This document shows, in pieces, positions 45,254 through 57,500 of a stretch of 64,000 bases of DNA. The notes below the pieces were generated by a model, which was not told where the DNA came from, searched no databases, and saw nothing but the letters and a program-made list of their open reading frames with translations. Numbering within the stretch: position 1 is the stretch's first letter; every line of letters begins with the position of its first letter. This DNA comes from Parietaria judaica (lineage: Eukaryota; Streptophyta; Magnoliopsida; Rosales; Urticaceae): contig OX940864.1 of the NCBI GenBank assembly GCA_954871525.1, forward strand, positions 15,246,001-15,310,000. Reading direction: 5' to 3'. Made by a program: the position numbers and the translations under genes.

Positions 45254-48200
45254 TTAATATGGATGGTGGCGATTGCCCCCTCGACCTCGGTGGCTCCCGC
45301 GGGGCCCGCTTCTTCCTCCTCGAGGATGCATCGGACGCGGCTGCGGTTGAAGACCCGGTTGTTGCCTGTTGCAACATATGCACAAACTTTCATTTTGGGA
45401 CAAAATATTTGAGTCGGGCCAAGTCAAAATTGTTTGGTTTTAAGTAACTCGATGCTAAGTGTCGTCAACGGAAATCAGTTACAAGAACTAGGAAAGAAAT
45501 TGTGTAATATGACAGTTTGTGTTCTAAACACTACGACAAGCATTGCACTTAGCCTTAAAATTTGACCGAACCCATCGATCGTTTGAGAATTAGGGGAGAA
45601 ATTGCTAATTTACAAGTTTAGGGAAGAAACTGCAATAACATGACAAAGTACGACAAGTTCAGTGGGCGTACCGATAACTACTTAAAATTAAAAAGGTTAA
45701 AGATACACTACTTACAAGACATAACCGATCCTGCCGTCGGGTAAAATCATCGGCATCATTGCCACGCCAGAAGGAGAGGGTCCCTGACCGTAGAACATTG
45801 GCTGCAACATTTTTTCATTTCATCATTAAAACGCACATGACGAACTACTACTCTTCTTTACAAGGGAATATTGATTTTCTGATATAATTAATCAATAACT
45901 AGGTTAAATCTTTTACTAAGATAATTACGATATAATAAACTGAGTAGAATTTGATAAAATGACCCTCATAATCATGTATTGGTATTTTAACCTTCCTCGG
46001 ACACCTAATTGTAAAAATAACCTTCATAAAAAATCAGGACAAAAATACCCTTCAAAATTCGGTTAACTTCCAACAAAAAATAAATATTGCAGAATTTTGG
46101 TAGTTTTTCCGTAACTCGTTCATTTTAAGTCGAATAATTCCGAATATTCATTTTAAGTCCTAAAATTTTGCGAAGGTTGTAGCTTTATAATTCTAGAGGA
46201 AAAGTGACACCTTACTTGTGCATAACCTCCATTGAATCCTGCACCTAAAGCACCGTAGGCACCCGGACCCCCAATCATGCCATAACCGAAATGAGGCGGG
46301 TAAGTCGGGTTCGGCAAAAGGGTTGCCTTATGCGTACTTTGACCACCAAGCGATTTCTGATCGGTTTGAGGCTTTGCAAAAGAGCACTCCAACACTTTGC
46401 CTGAAGAGATCAGAATGAAGAATTGTAGGGGTGTAGCATATGATTTTGTTAGTATATAGGAAATTGTAATTCATACCATCAATTTCATATTTCTCGTTGT
46501 TCTCCAACGCCTTCAAGGCGCTTGACCGTTCTTGAAAATGGACAAAACCATATCTGCTATTCTTCTGACCCGGTTTTGCAGGTGGGACCACCACTTTGGT
46601 GATCTCCCCGTGACGCTCGAATGTCTTTATGAGACGATCTTGAGTGATATCTTTTGGCAAATTCTTTATATAGATTGCCCTAACCTATTTCAAACAATCA
46701 TAGATCCAGTCAGAGAAGCTTTTTATATTTGGAATTGTAATAGATAGAAATATCTTAAATCTAGGGTTAAATATGCTATGAGCCCGCGATATTATTCTCG
46801 TCACAGGCCTTGAACCGAACAAACATTGTTTCCCTATGTTGAAAAACTGTTAATCAAGAGAGAAAACTACGCTACACATACCTTGAACCTAATTACTCAA
46901 AGCCTAAACAGCCTTGATAACTGAAAATGATAAAGCTAATCAATAAAAAATAATGCCTATTTTTCTAGAATAGGGATCAAATCTTATATCGACTATATTT
47001 ACATTTTCTAGAAAAGGCATAAAATGCGTGAAAAATGACAAGAAACGAAACTGAGGGTAAACTACCTGAGACGAAGAAGAGGATTCTGTATTTCTTGAGT
47101 CAGCCCAGCTCACATCTGGGGCAATATTGTCAAGTTTAAATTTTGGATCTGACATCTTTTTCTTTGAGTAGTCTGCACATGCGTGGTTGTAATACTCGAT
47201 GGTAGCCAACCCACGATTCTTGTTCGGGTTTTTAGGATCCTGATACCATAATCACGGCGATGAAAATATAATTTAGTTAATAATCAAGATCATCATAGAA
47301 ACTGACACTAAAATATATAATTGCGATAGTAACCTTCGGCAATTCCAAGGAAACGACTCCGGGCCCAACAACTGTCAAGGCCTTCTTCATATCCTCATCT
47401 CCCCAACTTCTAGGTACATTGCGGATGGATAACCGATGCTTCGTTTGAGATGTTGAACATTTTATCTTTTTTCCCTGATCAATAAAGGCACTGTCAATAA
47501 ATATACAACGACTATATAAATACATACCACACAAGATTTCCATTGTAAAGATAGCAGAGAAATTTTAGGTTAGACGTGATGCATATTAATAGCGGTGTAA
47601 AGAATATAAACATCCCCTAATCTCTCTCACTGTCTTTGTTTTTTATTTGGCGTAAAGACTAAAGAGAGTCTCTTGCCTGTTTGCTCATCAAACTGAGAGG
47701 TCTCCATAAATAATATTTTTAAGGAAATCACTCTAAATTTTGATATGTAAGCTAATTTAAGAAATATTTAAGAGAAAAATAGTACCTGAAGTTTGTGTTA
47801 AATTTATCGAAATCAGTCAACAAAATGAAAAATTGTTAGTGTTGCCAATACAGATGGAAATGATATAACTCAACCAGTAATGGGCTAAATCACCTTTAGT
47901 TCCAAGTTATTTAATTCATCAATGGCTTTGGAAGCAAGATCCTTGTTTCGGAAAGTTACAAAAGCATAACACTTTCCATCACTTGAATCTTTATTCTTCA
48001 TCATACGAACCTGCAGTCAGCATCGGATATTTAGTCAGAAACGTAAAACCAGAACCCGACCACCCTTATGAATTATTGTAGATATAAAGAAAGTTGGCGA
48101 TATATATTATTTTTAGTTAACAAGTATGATTATAGCTAACTTGTATAGAGACTAATTAGAGCTCGTTATTCTATTAACTACCGATAGTGCATAAGATGTA

Positions 48201-48787
48201 ACCTCATTAACGAAGAATGAGATTCAGAAATCATTATGACAAAATATCGAAACTTAGGACTAATGTGTAAATTCTTAAGTATATATCATGTTTAGTTAGA
48301 GTAATTACCGCTCATAAAGCCAGTGTCATTATGAACAGGAAGTAGTTAGAATTAATTATTAATTATTTTATGAACGACCGATAATCTATAAGATTTAACC
48401 TCATTATTGATTATTGATATTCAGAAATCAGTATAACTCCAGTGACTGCTCGGCTGCTCCTATAGTTAGTGTAATTATAACTAATAATTTACTTAGTGTA
48501 AAAGATGTAACCTCATCATCAATTTATGACATTCAGAAATCATTATCACAAAAACCCACAATTACACATTTATTACCTCGGTGACTTCTCCCACGGAATC
48601 ACAAAACGCCCTCAGATCGTCTTCACTGGCGCTGATAGGAATCCCACCCAAGTAAACGTCTGAGCCATTGGGCGGAAGAGCAAGAAGCTCGGCATGCTTT
48701 GTCTCTTCCTCAGAAACTTCCGTCGTATTTACCGAATTGCCCTTGCTATCTTCCTCCTCCTCTTCTTCTTCTTCTTCTTCTTCCTCC

Positions 48788-48819
<32 letters not shown>

Positions 48820-48945
48820 TACCTCTACCTCTTCTTCAACTTCGACTTCTACTTCTTCATATTCAACCTCTTCCTCTACTTCTTCCTCGTCTTCATTGCG
48901 GTCCACCATTCGCTTATCAGCTCCTTCCTCGTCAGTTTTTGGCAT
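45254..48945 (-). CDS. hnRNP Q/LIF2-like RNA-binding protein with three RRMs
   Basis: Eight coding exons: 48945-48577, 48010-47894, 47474-47334, 47239-47066, 46684-46477, 46400-46216, 45801-45716 and 45365-45254. They give 463 residues, and all borders are GT-AG and keep frame. The acidic N-terminus has 23 Glu in a row (43-65). RRM1 is at about 96-172 (DVYLGGIPISASEDDL, CYAFVTFRNKDLA), RRM2 at about 177-262 (RLSIRNVPRSWGDEDM, RGLATIEYYNHACADY) and RRM3 at about 269-345 (AIYIKNLPKDITQDRL, RYGFVHFQERSSALKAL). A Gly/Pro/Tyr-rich part, LPDGRIGYVLQQPG and an RGG-type tail follow. The layout matches Arabidopsis LIF2 (a partner of LHP1) and its paralogues, so nuclear RNA/chromatin work is likely. 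Which paralogue this is cannot be settled here. Confidence 0.9.
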
Positions 48946-48954
48946 CTTACGTAC

Positions 48955-50210
48955 CTAAAGAAGAAACTGTGGAGAAGGCACAGATACCAGAGAAGCCCCC
49001 AAAGAAGAAAGACCGAAAAATACGGAAAGGTGGAAAAAACAACATGAGAGGCCGAACGGAGTTGCAGAATAAGATTCTCGAATGAATCGATGCCATGAGG
49101 TATGGCCGTAAAAGAGCTTCAAAGAAACGGTTCACAAGCAAGAGGATGATGGGTTTAAGGGGTGATTTAATATCGAAGCAATGACCTTCTTTATAATAGA
49201 TGATGAATTTGACTGAAGGTTTGTGGAAAGAACGATAAAATGAACGAGGCAAGTTTATGTTTTAGCACTCTATCAGGGAATTGATCCACAGGGAGGAAAA
49301 TAAAAAGAACAAGAAATGAAATTAAACATCATACAGTGAGATTCACGATAACAATAATTAATAAAAATAACTATAAATACAAAAGATAAAAGAAAAATAC
49401 CAACAGATATATCAACTATTTGCCTACAAAGAGTTCAAACAAAAAGCCAGTAAGAGTGAAACCAGGACCTCGAACCGGGAATTTTATGATTTTTTCCTCC
49501 TAGTCAAAACCGGTTATTAAGGAACCACGATCAGCAGTACGGGACCGGTAAAAGACCAGTACTTCACCAGTTTAAAACCAGAAAATGCTGGTTTAAAGCC
49601 GGAAATATCTTTCAAACCGGGATTCAGCAATATTACCAGGAAATAACGGTTTTGTAAATAAAAAAATAAAAAAATTCACACAATACATAAAAAAAATGGG
49701 GTAGGAATTTCCCGGTTTCAAATTGTGAAAGTTGGTCCCCATCGGTAATCCACAAAGGATTCCCGGTTTTCAAACCGGCAATAAAATTTCACCCCTAAAT
49801 GATTACAGCTTATTACTCAGAGAAAAGGGTTTCACAAATTCAGTCTCTATAACTCTACCATTATTATCAGCAACACAATGTCTACGAATATCAGAGCAAT
49901 GAGCTACTAAAGTGACTAAAGAAAAAGCCCAAACAACTTATTAGCCAAAAAAAAAAAATTGGAGCTTAATCGAGCAACTTGATAATTAAGCTCAGAGACC
50001 ATAGAATCTTGAAACAAACAAAGTTTCATTTTCTTTCAACATATAAATGCTGATTATGATACACGTATGTTGCGAAGTACCTGAGAGAGAGCTGAAGAAC
50101 CAGAGGAAACTGGGAGTAGAATGGAGGAGAATCAGTGATTTCTAAATCCCTAATCTTTTGCAGCTCAGAGAACTCGGAACAGAGAGAGCGAGAGAGAGAG
50201 GATAGAGAAG
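48955..50210 (-). other. 5' UTR intron and leader exon of the LIF2-like gene
   Basis: On the minus strand a CT-rich leader at about 50210-50081 ends CTCTCAG|GTACTTC. The coding exon is preceded by TTCTTCTTTAG at 48955, so an intron of about 1.1 kb lies in the 5' UTR. It contains a hAT-like element. A plus-strand reading of the region gives only low-complexity frames. Confidence 0.6.
49451..49797. mobile_element. hAT-like element in the LIF2-like 5' UTR intron
   Basis: TAAGAGTGAAACC and, inverted, TAGGGGTGAAATT are its ends, and AACCGG/CCGGTT motifs recur throughout. The 8-mers outside do not match, so it is old or its edges are eroded. Confidence 0.55.
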
Positions 50211-50339
50211 GAGAGTATGGGCTTTCCTATGGGCTACGAAACAACAAACAAGGCCCATCTAACGAAAAAAAAGAAGGGCCTAATTTTGTAATTTTAATTT
50301 CAACAATGACTAGAATTTATTAAATTACAGTAGTTAAAA

Positions 50340-51060
50340 TATTATTTTCGATTAAGTTATATTTTTGACGGTCTTCAGTTTGAACAACTCCATTAAATAA
50401 ATGCTTGATAAATTAATATTTCAATAATATAATGAATAATTATAATCCACTCTATTCATTTATGGAGGTCATAACTAATACAGTTAATCATTAATATTAA
50501 CTTATTCTTCATATTATCACATTATATAAATTTATGTTACCCTTCAATATTTATTCTATAACATAAAAATTGATAAAATAGAATAACTGTATTGATATAT
50601 CAGTAGTATCAATAACTACAATATTAATAAGATATATAGCGCCATCGATATTTTTTTATTTGTCAGCATATCAGTTCTTTTTACCAATTACTCAATAGTT
50701 AAAATTAGTGAAAGATTCATCAGTTTTTCATTTTATTCTCAGTTTGGTAACTCATAAAACGTCACCCGTGCCCTCATTAAGTGGTTAAGCAAAAACCCTC
50801 TTCTTCTTTTTTTACCTTGCTCTTGAGTATTTCGAAAATGCATAACATGAATCCCAAGCAAGATCCGACTATAATAGCCATCTCTTTCAAATCATAGAAC
50901 ACAGTTTCAATCATTTGGAGTTGACCATTACTTGTACAAGGATCAAACAAAGATAGAAATAAGCTCACAGACTATGCTTCAACTTCACAAAATACTATCA
51001 AAGGTACCAAGGATCACACAAAATCTAACTCAATCATTCATTCATCACTCACGAGCTTGA
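50340..51060. other. AT-rich spacer between LIF2-like and RPA3 genes
   Basis: Very AT-rich up to about 50.7 kb. The right part should contain the 3' UTR of RPA3. No gene recognised. Confidence 0.5.
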
Positions 51061-51070
51061 CGGATCTTCT

Positions 51071-52334
51071 TCATATGAAGATGTGTTTGAACTCTGCATT
51101 TGCGAGCTGACAGAGCTGATTGTAATTTTGCGTGTCTGTCACAAAAAAGCATCTCGGTGTCAGAAAGTCGTGCAAAAGTGCAATGCAATACAATAATTCA
51201 GTGAATCGAGCCAAAAGCAGCAACGAACTTCAAAAGAGAAAACGATGCTGGAGTTTTATGTGGAATATTTAACTCAAAAAGATAACTACAAGCAGAGGAG
51301 AAGAAATCGAGTATGGACACAAATTGTTACGAAGAGAGAGGGAGAGATCGCAAGAAAAGCGAAAGAGAACTAGGGTTAATTAACTCTAACATGTCGATTA
51401 CATAAAATTCCTAAGCCAAAGGATCCATACCACGGGGCAAGCCCCAAGAAAAACGGATTCTGGTCACGAACCGACATCATCAAAAGCAAAGGGCAGTTTC
51501 ATTCTGAGTAGTTTCATTAAAATGTTTAGCTAACAAGGGTACTAAAGAACTTACACTCTCAATCGCAAACACACCTTATTTAAATGACCCAAAATTATGT
51601 TTGAAACCAGACAGAATCATACCAATAGCGTCCCCGAAATTGGTCCAAATTTCAGCGCGAATGGATTTGTCCGACTCGGCAATGCCAATGACCTCAACAA
51701 AGGTTGTGGGCGGGACAGGCGGGTTTCCTTTCACCATAATCTGGCTGTCGTCGGTTGACTTCCCGATCACCGCTCCAGGGTCGGATCGAACAACCTGAAT
51801 CAGCGCTCGAACCTTCCTTCCGACGTACTGGCGCAGAAGCTCAGCATTGACGAAAACCGCAGGACTCGACGTGTCGATATCCTGCAATAACCGTAGATTC
51901 GTAAAGCACTTAACCAAAGCATCAGAATTTAAGTATACAGATGCTTCATAGTGACTCGGAATGACATTTGTTCAGATTTTTCTCCTTAATAAACGAAGTC
52001 ATGATCCTGACCTAGGTCAATTAGAAGCAATAGATACTCCATAGTAACAATTGTATGTTGCAGATTCAAGGAATATCACTAATCTGCAGATAATGAAAGA
52101 AAAAGGAGCAATCGAACTGAGAAACCAAACCCTAAATTCACCAAAATAATAGTGTCGATCATTTCCGCGACCAAACCACAACAAAAATTGATTCAAACCC
52201 AGAATGGCCGATTTGGAGCGTTATCGACAAACCCTGACCGATTTTTCCCTTGTTCGTCAAAATCTGTGATTAACTGAGCGAAATCGAAAGAGAAGTTCGA
52301 GGATTCAAGAGTCACGAACCTTGTTGGAAGCCAT
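51071..52334 (-). CDS. RPA3: Replication protein A 14-kDa subunit
   Basis: Three exons, 52334-52320, 51881-51623 and 51135-51071, join in frame to 112 residues (MASNKDIDTSSPAVFVN...). RPA3 is the small OB-fold subunit of the heterotrimeric single-stranded DNA-binding complex used in replication, repair and recombination. Diagnostic parts are LLRQYVGRKVRALIQVV, GKSTDDSQIMVKG, EVIGIAESDKSIRAEIWTNFGD and the C-terminal helix in exon 3, QNYNQLCQLANAEFKHIFI, which packs in the trimer core. Without exon 3 the frame would run into a short intron-coded tail, so the splice at 51623/51135 matters. Exon 1 codes only five residues, a few more than I recall for Arabidopsis RPA3 (about 106). A hAT-like element starts 167 bp upstream. 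Confidence 0.9.
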
Positions 52335-52500
52335 TAGATCGAGCTCGGCGAAGAAGAAGAAGCGAAGAGGCTGGTCTTCAGAGAGTGAGAGGAGAGAAAA
52401 TGGCGGGTTTTGATGGCGGCAAAAGTCGAAAAGAGTTTAAATAGTCGTGCGACGTGGGATGAGATATCCTGCAGCGGACGTACGGTATTATCGTGTGGAT

Positions 52501-53024
52501 TAGCTTGATAGTAACCGGAGCGGATGTCCGGACTTTTTTGAACTATCCGTATCCGGATCCGGTTTTCCGGATATACGAAAATCACTATCCGTATCCGAAT
52601 CCGGAAATCCGGAAAACTATTTTCAAAATCCGGTTTTATAATCCGAATCCGAATTCGAATATTATTCGGACATCCAGATTTTTCTCCGGATCCGATTAAA
52701 AAAAAAAATATTAAACGTATGTCTCAACCACCAAAAAAACCGTACATATCTTTCCATTGTCTCAATTCTCAACCACCAAAAAACCGTACAAATCAAGTAC
52801 ATATAAAAATAAAAATGTATGAGTAAACCCTAAAAAAAATTAATTTTTTTTAATATAAACCGGGTTTAAAACCGGATACCGGATATCCAGATTTTAGAAT
52901 AACAAAACCCGTATCCGAATCCGGTTTGGAATCCGGATCCGGATATCCGTATCGGGAATCCGGATTCGGATACGGATGCGGATGCAGATTTTTATCCAGA
53001 TTCCGGATTTTAGTTACAACCCTA
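52501..53024. mobile_element. hAT-like element upstream of RPA3, CCGGATATCC-rich
   Basis: The ends are TAGCTTGATAGTAACCGG and, inverted, TAGGGTTGTAACTAAAATCCGG. Both halves carry CCGTATCCGGATCCGG-like motifs as in the element at 16588-17135, around an AT-rich centre. No matching 8-mers flank it, so it is older. It begins 167 bp before the RPA3 ATG and is likely to lie in its promoter. Confidence 0.75.
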
Positions 53025-53104
53025 ATCATGCCATTATCATTATTCAAGTCCCTTTTCATATTGACCCAAATGCCCTTCGAATTATGCTCTTGATTGCACT
53101 ATGC

Positions 53105-53801
53105 TAGGGGTGAAACTGGATAGGATATGGTAAGATATGAGCATGGGCAACCATATCCACATATGTGGATATAATTTTTTTTTTCCGATTATCCAGTTTA
53201 AATGCGGTTAGCGGATCGAATTGGTTAATTTAAAGTGGATAACGGATATTATCCAACTAATTTTGCTAGTAAAAGAAATAAATACATCATACATGTACAA
53301 TGTATAATGTTCCAAGTTTTAACCATACTAACATTACAAAATAATTACATGTTAACATATCTTGCATTAATATATCATCATTACATAATAATATAGCATG
53401 AATAGTGAAACATAAACTTTCAAATTTACAAAATTCCAAAAATATCATAAATAATATAATCATAAATGTCATATATAACCAAACTACTGACATAGTCTAA
53501 TATTTCTATGATACTAAATGCCACAAAAACATATACAACATTTTTATGTCACAAGGATATATAATTTATAATATATATTTATAATATTATCTATTTTTAA
53601 AAACTGGTTGCGGTTAAAGCGGATATCCGATTTAGACTAAAAAATATAACCATTAACCAATCCAATATTAAAGAGGAGTTGCGGTTATCCATAACTAAAT
53701 TAAGGGACTGGTTAAAAATGGATAAATATGCAGATAATTTGTAGCGGCGCGATTAGGATATGGTTGCGATTAGCGGACAACAGATAATAATTTCAGCCCT
53801 A
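53105..53801. mobile_element. hAT element with 8-bp target duplication (one mismatch)
   Basis: TAGGGGTGAAAC and TTTCAGCCCTA are the ends. CACTATGC (53097-53104) and CACTCTGC (53802-53809) flank it. GCGGATA/TATCCG motifs recur near both ends around an AT-rich middle. No transposase frame. Confidence 0.8.
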
Positions 53802-53809
53802 CACTCTGC

Positions 53810-54100
53810 TAGGGTTGAAAGCAACCTGGTTAACTGGAATTTTTTCAGATGCCGGAACTAGATTCCGGTTTTTTCAAAATTAAAAAACCAGACCTGCTTA
53901 TAATTTCCTCGAAAAAAATCTGGGTAAGCCAGCTTTGGTTAAAACCCGATTTAAAAAATATATAAAATTTAAACTCGAATTTTAAACATGGATTTTTATG
54001 TATTAGAAAAATTTATACAGAGAATATAAACTTAATATGACAGCGTGGGGATGAGAGTCGGAAAGGGAGAGGGACTGCAATGTAAATTAAAAAAAAGAAG
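53810..54100. mobile_element. Left part of another hAT-like element, abutting the previous one
   Basis: TAGGGTTGAAAGCAACC starts exactly where the previous element's target duplication ends, and AACCAG/CCGGTT motifs follow. No right end was found, so it is truncated or its end is too diverged. The end coordinate is approximate. Confidence 0.4.
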
Positions 54101-54551
54101 AAAAAATTGTAAAAAAAATCTTAAATAAATTTAAAAAGCAAATTTTAGTAACTTAGTATTTGGGTTTAATTACACATTGTTAATTTTTTTCCTTTAAAAT
54201 GTTTACTAAGAATTCAATGCTCATCTGTTTTTTATTCGTAAAATTATCATCGTACCATCTTACTGATAATCGACAACCGCCGGTGCCCGATCAGCGTTGG
54301 ATTTATCCAACAAACTTTTTCTTACTATATGTATATACAAAATATTCTTACATACGTAATCTTTTGCATTGAACTCTTATCATTCAGAAATATAATACAC
54401 GACGAATATAATTATAATACAGAGATTTAAAAGCTTTTATACTAACCGGTACTCTGATAAACAGTTCGTACACCGTAGAAATATTCAGAACGATTTTTTT
54501 ATTTTTTTATTTTTGTTCTAATTACAATTATTTACACTGATCAAAACATTT

Positions 54552-57500
54552 TTACTCCGACAGCCAATCAAAAGCCGACCGGTCAAAGAGAGCCGAGCTA
54601 GAGAGCTCTCTCAGCTTCCCATTCTCGAGAAGATACACTCTTTCGGCCATTTGAACGGTTTCTAAGCGATGGGCGATCACCAAAACCTGTTCAATTAATA
54701 ACTAAGAATTGTTTTTTCTTTCTTTCTTACTAGTTATTGGTTTGATAGAATGACCCGTCGAACAGTTGGACTTACAGTGCGATTCTCCATCACTCGTTTG
54801 ACGGCTTGTCGCACCAAGAACTCCGACTTGCTATCGAGAGCGGAAGTAGCTTCGTCCAAGATCAACATCGAAGAATTCTGGTAGAGTGCCCTTGCGATAG
54901 CTATCCTGCAATTACATATCTATAAATTTCAAATGAGATATTTGTAGAAAAATAAATAAATCACGAGGCATAGCCAGTCGATACTGATCTAAAATCTCAC
55001 TTTAGGTGAAATCAGCTACCCATCGAGCTAAATGCTCTATGCATCAATTGTCGAAAAATCTAAAAATCGGAGAGAGGAATAAAGCTTTACCGTTGCCTCT
55101 GACCTCCACTCAAGGTTGACCCTCTCGGTCCAACCTCCGTTTCGTATCCGTTTGGAAGTTGAGTGATGAATTCATCTGCATTCGCAGTTCGTGCTGCGTT
55201 CTCCACCCTTTCCATGTCAATCCCATACATAAGATCCCGATACCCGATATTCTCGGCGACGGTTCCTGAGAATAATGTCTGGTCCCGAAAACAGGGAGTA
55301 AAAACGAGTGAGCCATTTGGTAATGCCGTGCTTTTTAACGACGTAGGAATGAATTATGTTTTTAAAACAATTAGATTCCATGGAAAAGATAGAATTCAAC
55401 ACTCACTACATCTTGAGAAACCAAGCCGACATGTCTCCGCAAACTTACTAACTGGATGTCCTGGATGTTATGGTTGTCAAGAAGTATATAGCCTGTTTAT
55501 GTGACAAAGCGCAAAACAGTTGTCATAAGTAAAACGGAGCTTCTATTTCCATCAAACAACTAGATAACTTAGAGTAAAACCGGACACCATTTTTCTTCTT
55601 TTTTTCTTACACTTGAACATCGAAACCAGTGACCAGTGTTCCTATTTATTTAATAAAATAGTTTATTTCTTTCTCTCCGGAACCCGGCTATTAAACGGTT
55701 CCGGTATAAACAAGTACCAGTGCTGTTTCATACATATAAAAATATTAAAAACCTTACGGAAAACGTTAAATAACCTTTAGAAGCAACAATTCCGGTAAAC
55801 CAGTTTCCAGTGTGGACCAAAAACAGGTTTCAGTACATAACAAGATACAAGGACTTGTCCTTAAAATCAGAGAAGACTTTGGGCTACCATGTAACAAAAA
55901 CACTGTCAGACAAATTACCAGAGAACGGGTCATAAAGCCGAAGAAGAAGCTTTGCTATGGTTGACTTTCCCCCACCAGAGGGTCCGACAAGAGCAACTGT
56001 TTCACCAGCTTTGATATGAAGGTCTACCCCATTTAACACGAGCGGCAAATCATCTCTGTATTTAAATGATACATTACGAAATCGAATCTCATGTTTAACA
56101 TGGTTCAAATCAATTGCATCCGGTTTCTCCGCTATCTGCAAGAATTATTAAAAAATTAGCGAGAGGAATAGGAAGAGTTTCTACAAGTTCAAGAGTGATT
56201 CATAATAGATTGAAAAAATACGTCTACCTTGGATTTGAATCTGGCAACATTGAATAACCGCTTGATAGCCGGTTCCCCTTGCTTCAACTCATTATATGAT
56301 TTTCCAATGCCCTACACGCGTTTTTCATTATGTGTCCTCATAAAAAAAATTACAGCACATTATCCATTTCTACATTTCTAATAAACATAAACGAACCACT
56401 AAAACTAGCTGTCTATATCAAGGTTTAAGAGTCTGGAAAAAAATAACGGCTCCATGGTCCAATTTATGGGTATATCGATGGGGTTTTAGCATGCTTTATA
56501 AGAACTAGCCATTTATAAATATTTTTAATTAAAAACTAAAATAGTTTCGATTTTTTTTTTTCCAAAATTTTGAATTATAGAGGGGTTTCCGCCAAATTTT
56601 TAACTAAAAATGTATATTAAAAAAAAAAACTAACCAACGGACTCATAATAAGGAAGATGTTTTTCAGAATTTCAGTCATTATTACCTGGATGGGCTCAAT
56701 CAGAAAAACCAGTGAAGTTATGAATGAGACTATGCCACGGCCATCAAACGAACCTCTCGAAATTGCAAACGAGCCAACGACAAAGAAAGATAAAGACCCG
56801 AAATACATAATCTTTATGATCTGGGGAATAACTGCCTTCATTTTCTTCTTCCTCAAACGTGCAGAAAAATCAGCACGAGCAAGCTTCTGAAACCGACTAT
56901 TCTCACAATGCTCACCATTATTTATTTTCACGAAAAGAATTGCCGGGAGAATCTGTAATGAAAAACTGGAGTCACATCGATGAGCAACTTTTCAAAAACT
57001 TGTCGCAGACTCATCACATTAAGTTTCCTGTACAACTTGTCAATTTGATAAACTTAAAACACACCTCATTTAGATAGGCCGATAGAGCAGCAACAGTATA
57101 ATTGGCATTCTTGGAAATCTTACGAAGCTCTTCACCGAGATACGTAGTGACGAATGCCATACAAGGGATTGTCTATGACAAACAAAAAATCATAAATTGT
57201 TAAATCAGAGGATAAAAAAGAAACACTGATATAATATAGATTAATTAGCAATTAGCATCGTTCACCCTTAAGTTTGTTTTGTTGCATTTCCCTGCTTTAT
57301 GTTTTGATTTGTTGCAGGAAGCTCCCTTTTAAAATATTAAAATTCTATTAGTCGCTATGATGGAAAAATTGTCAATAATGAGGGAAGTGCACATTTCCTT
57401 TCTAAACTTATACTTGACTTTGAAATTATTATTGACGATTTTGCCATCATAGAAACTAATATATTTTATAATATTTAAAACTAAAAGGGTTTTTCTGCAA

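Noticed and set aside
48668..49085. Ser-, Phe- and Leu-rich plus-strand frames of 96-128 codons
   Set aside because: They are the reverse complement of the GAA/GAG repeat coding the poly-Glu tract of the LIF2-like protein.
51576..51640. RPA3 ending as GMILSGFKHNFGSFK within exon 2's reading frame
   Set aside because: The tail is intron sequence: a GTATGA donor at 51622 and exon 3 at 51135-51071 restore the conserved family C-terminus.
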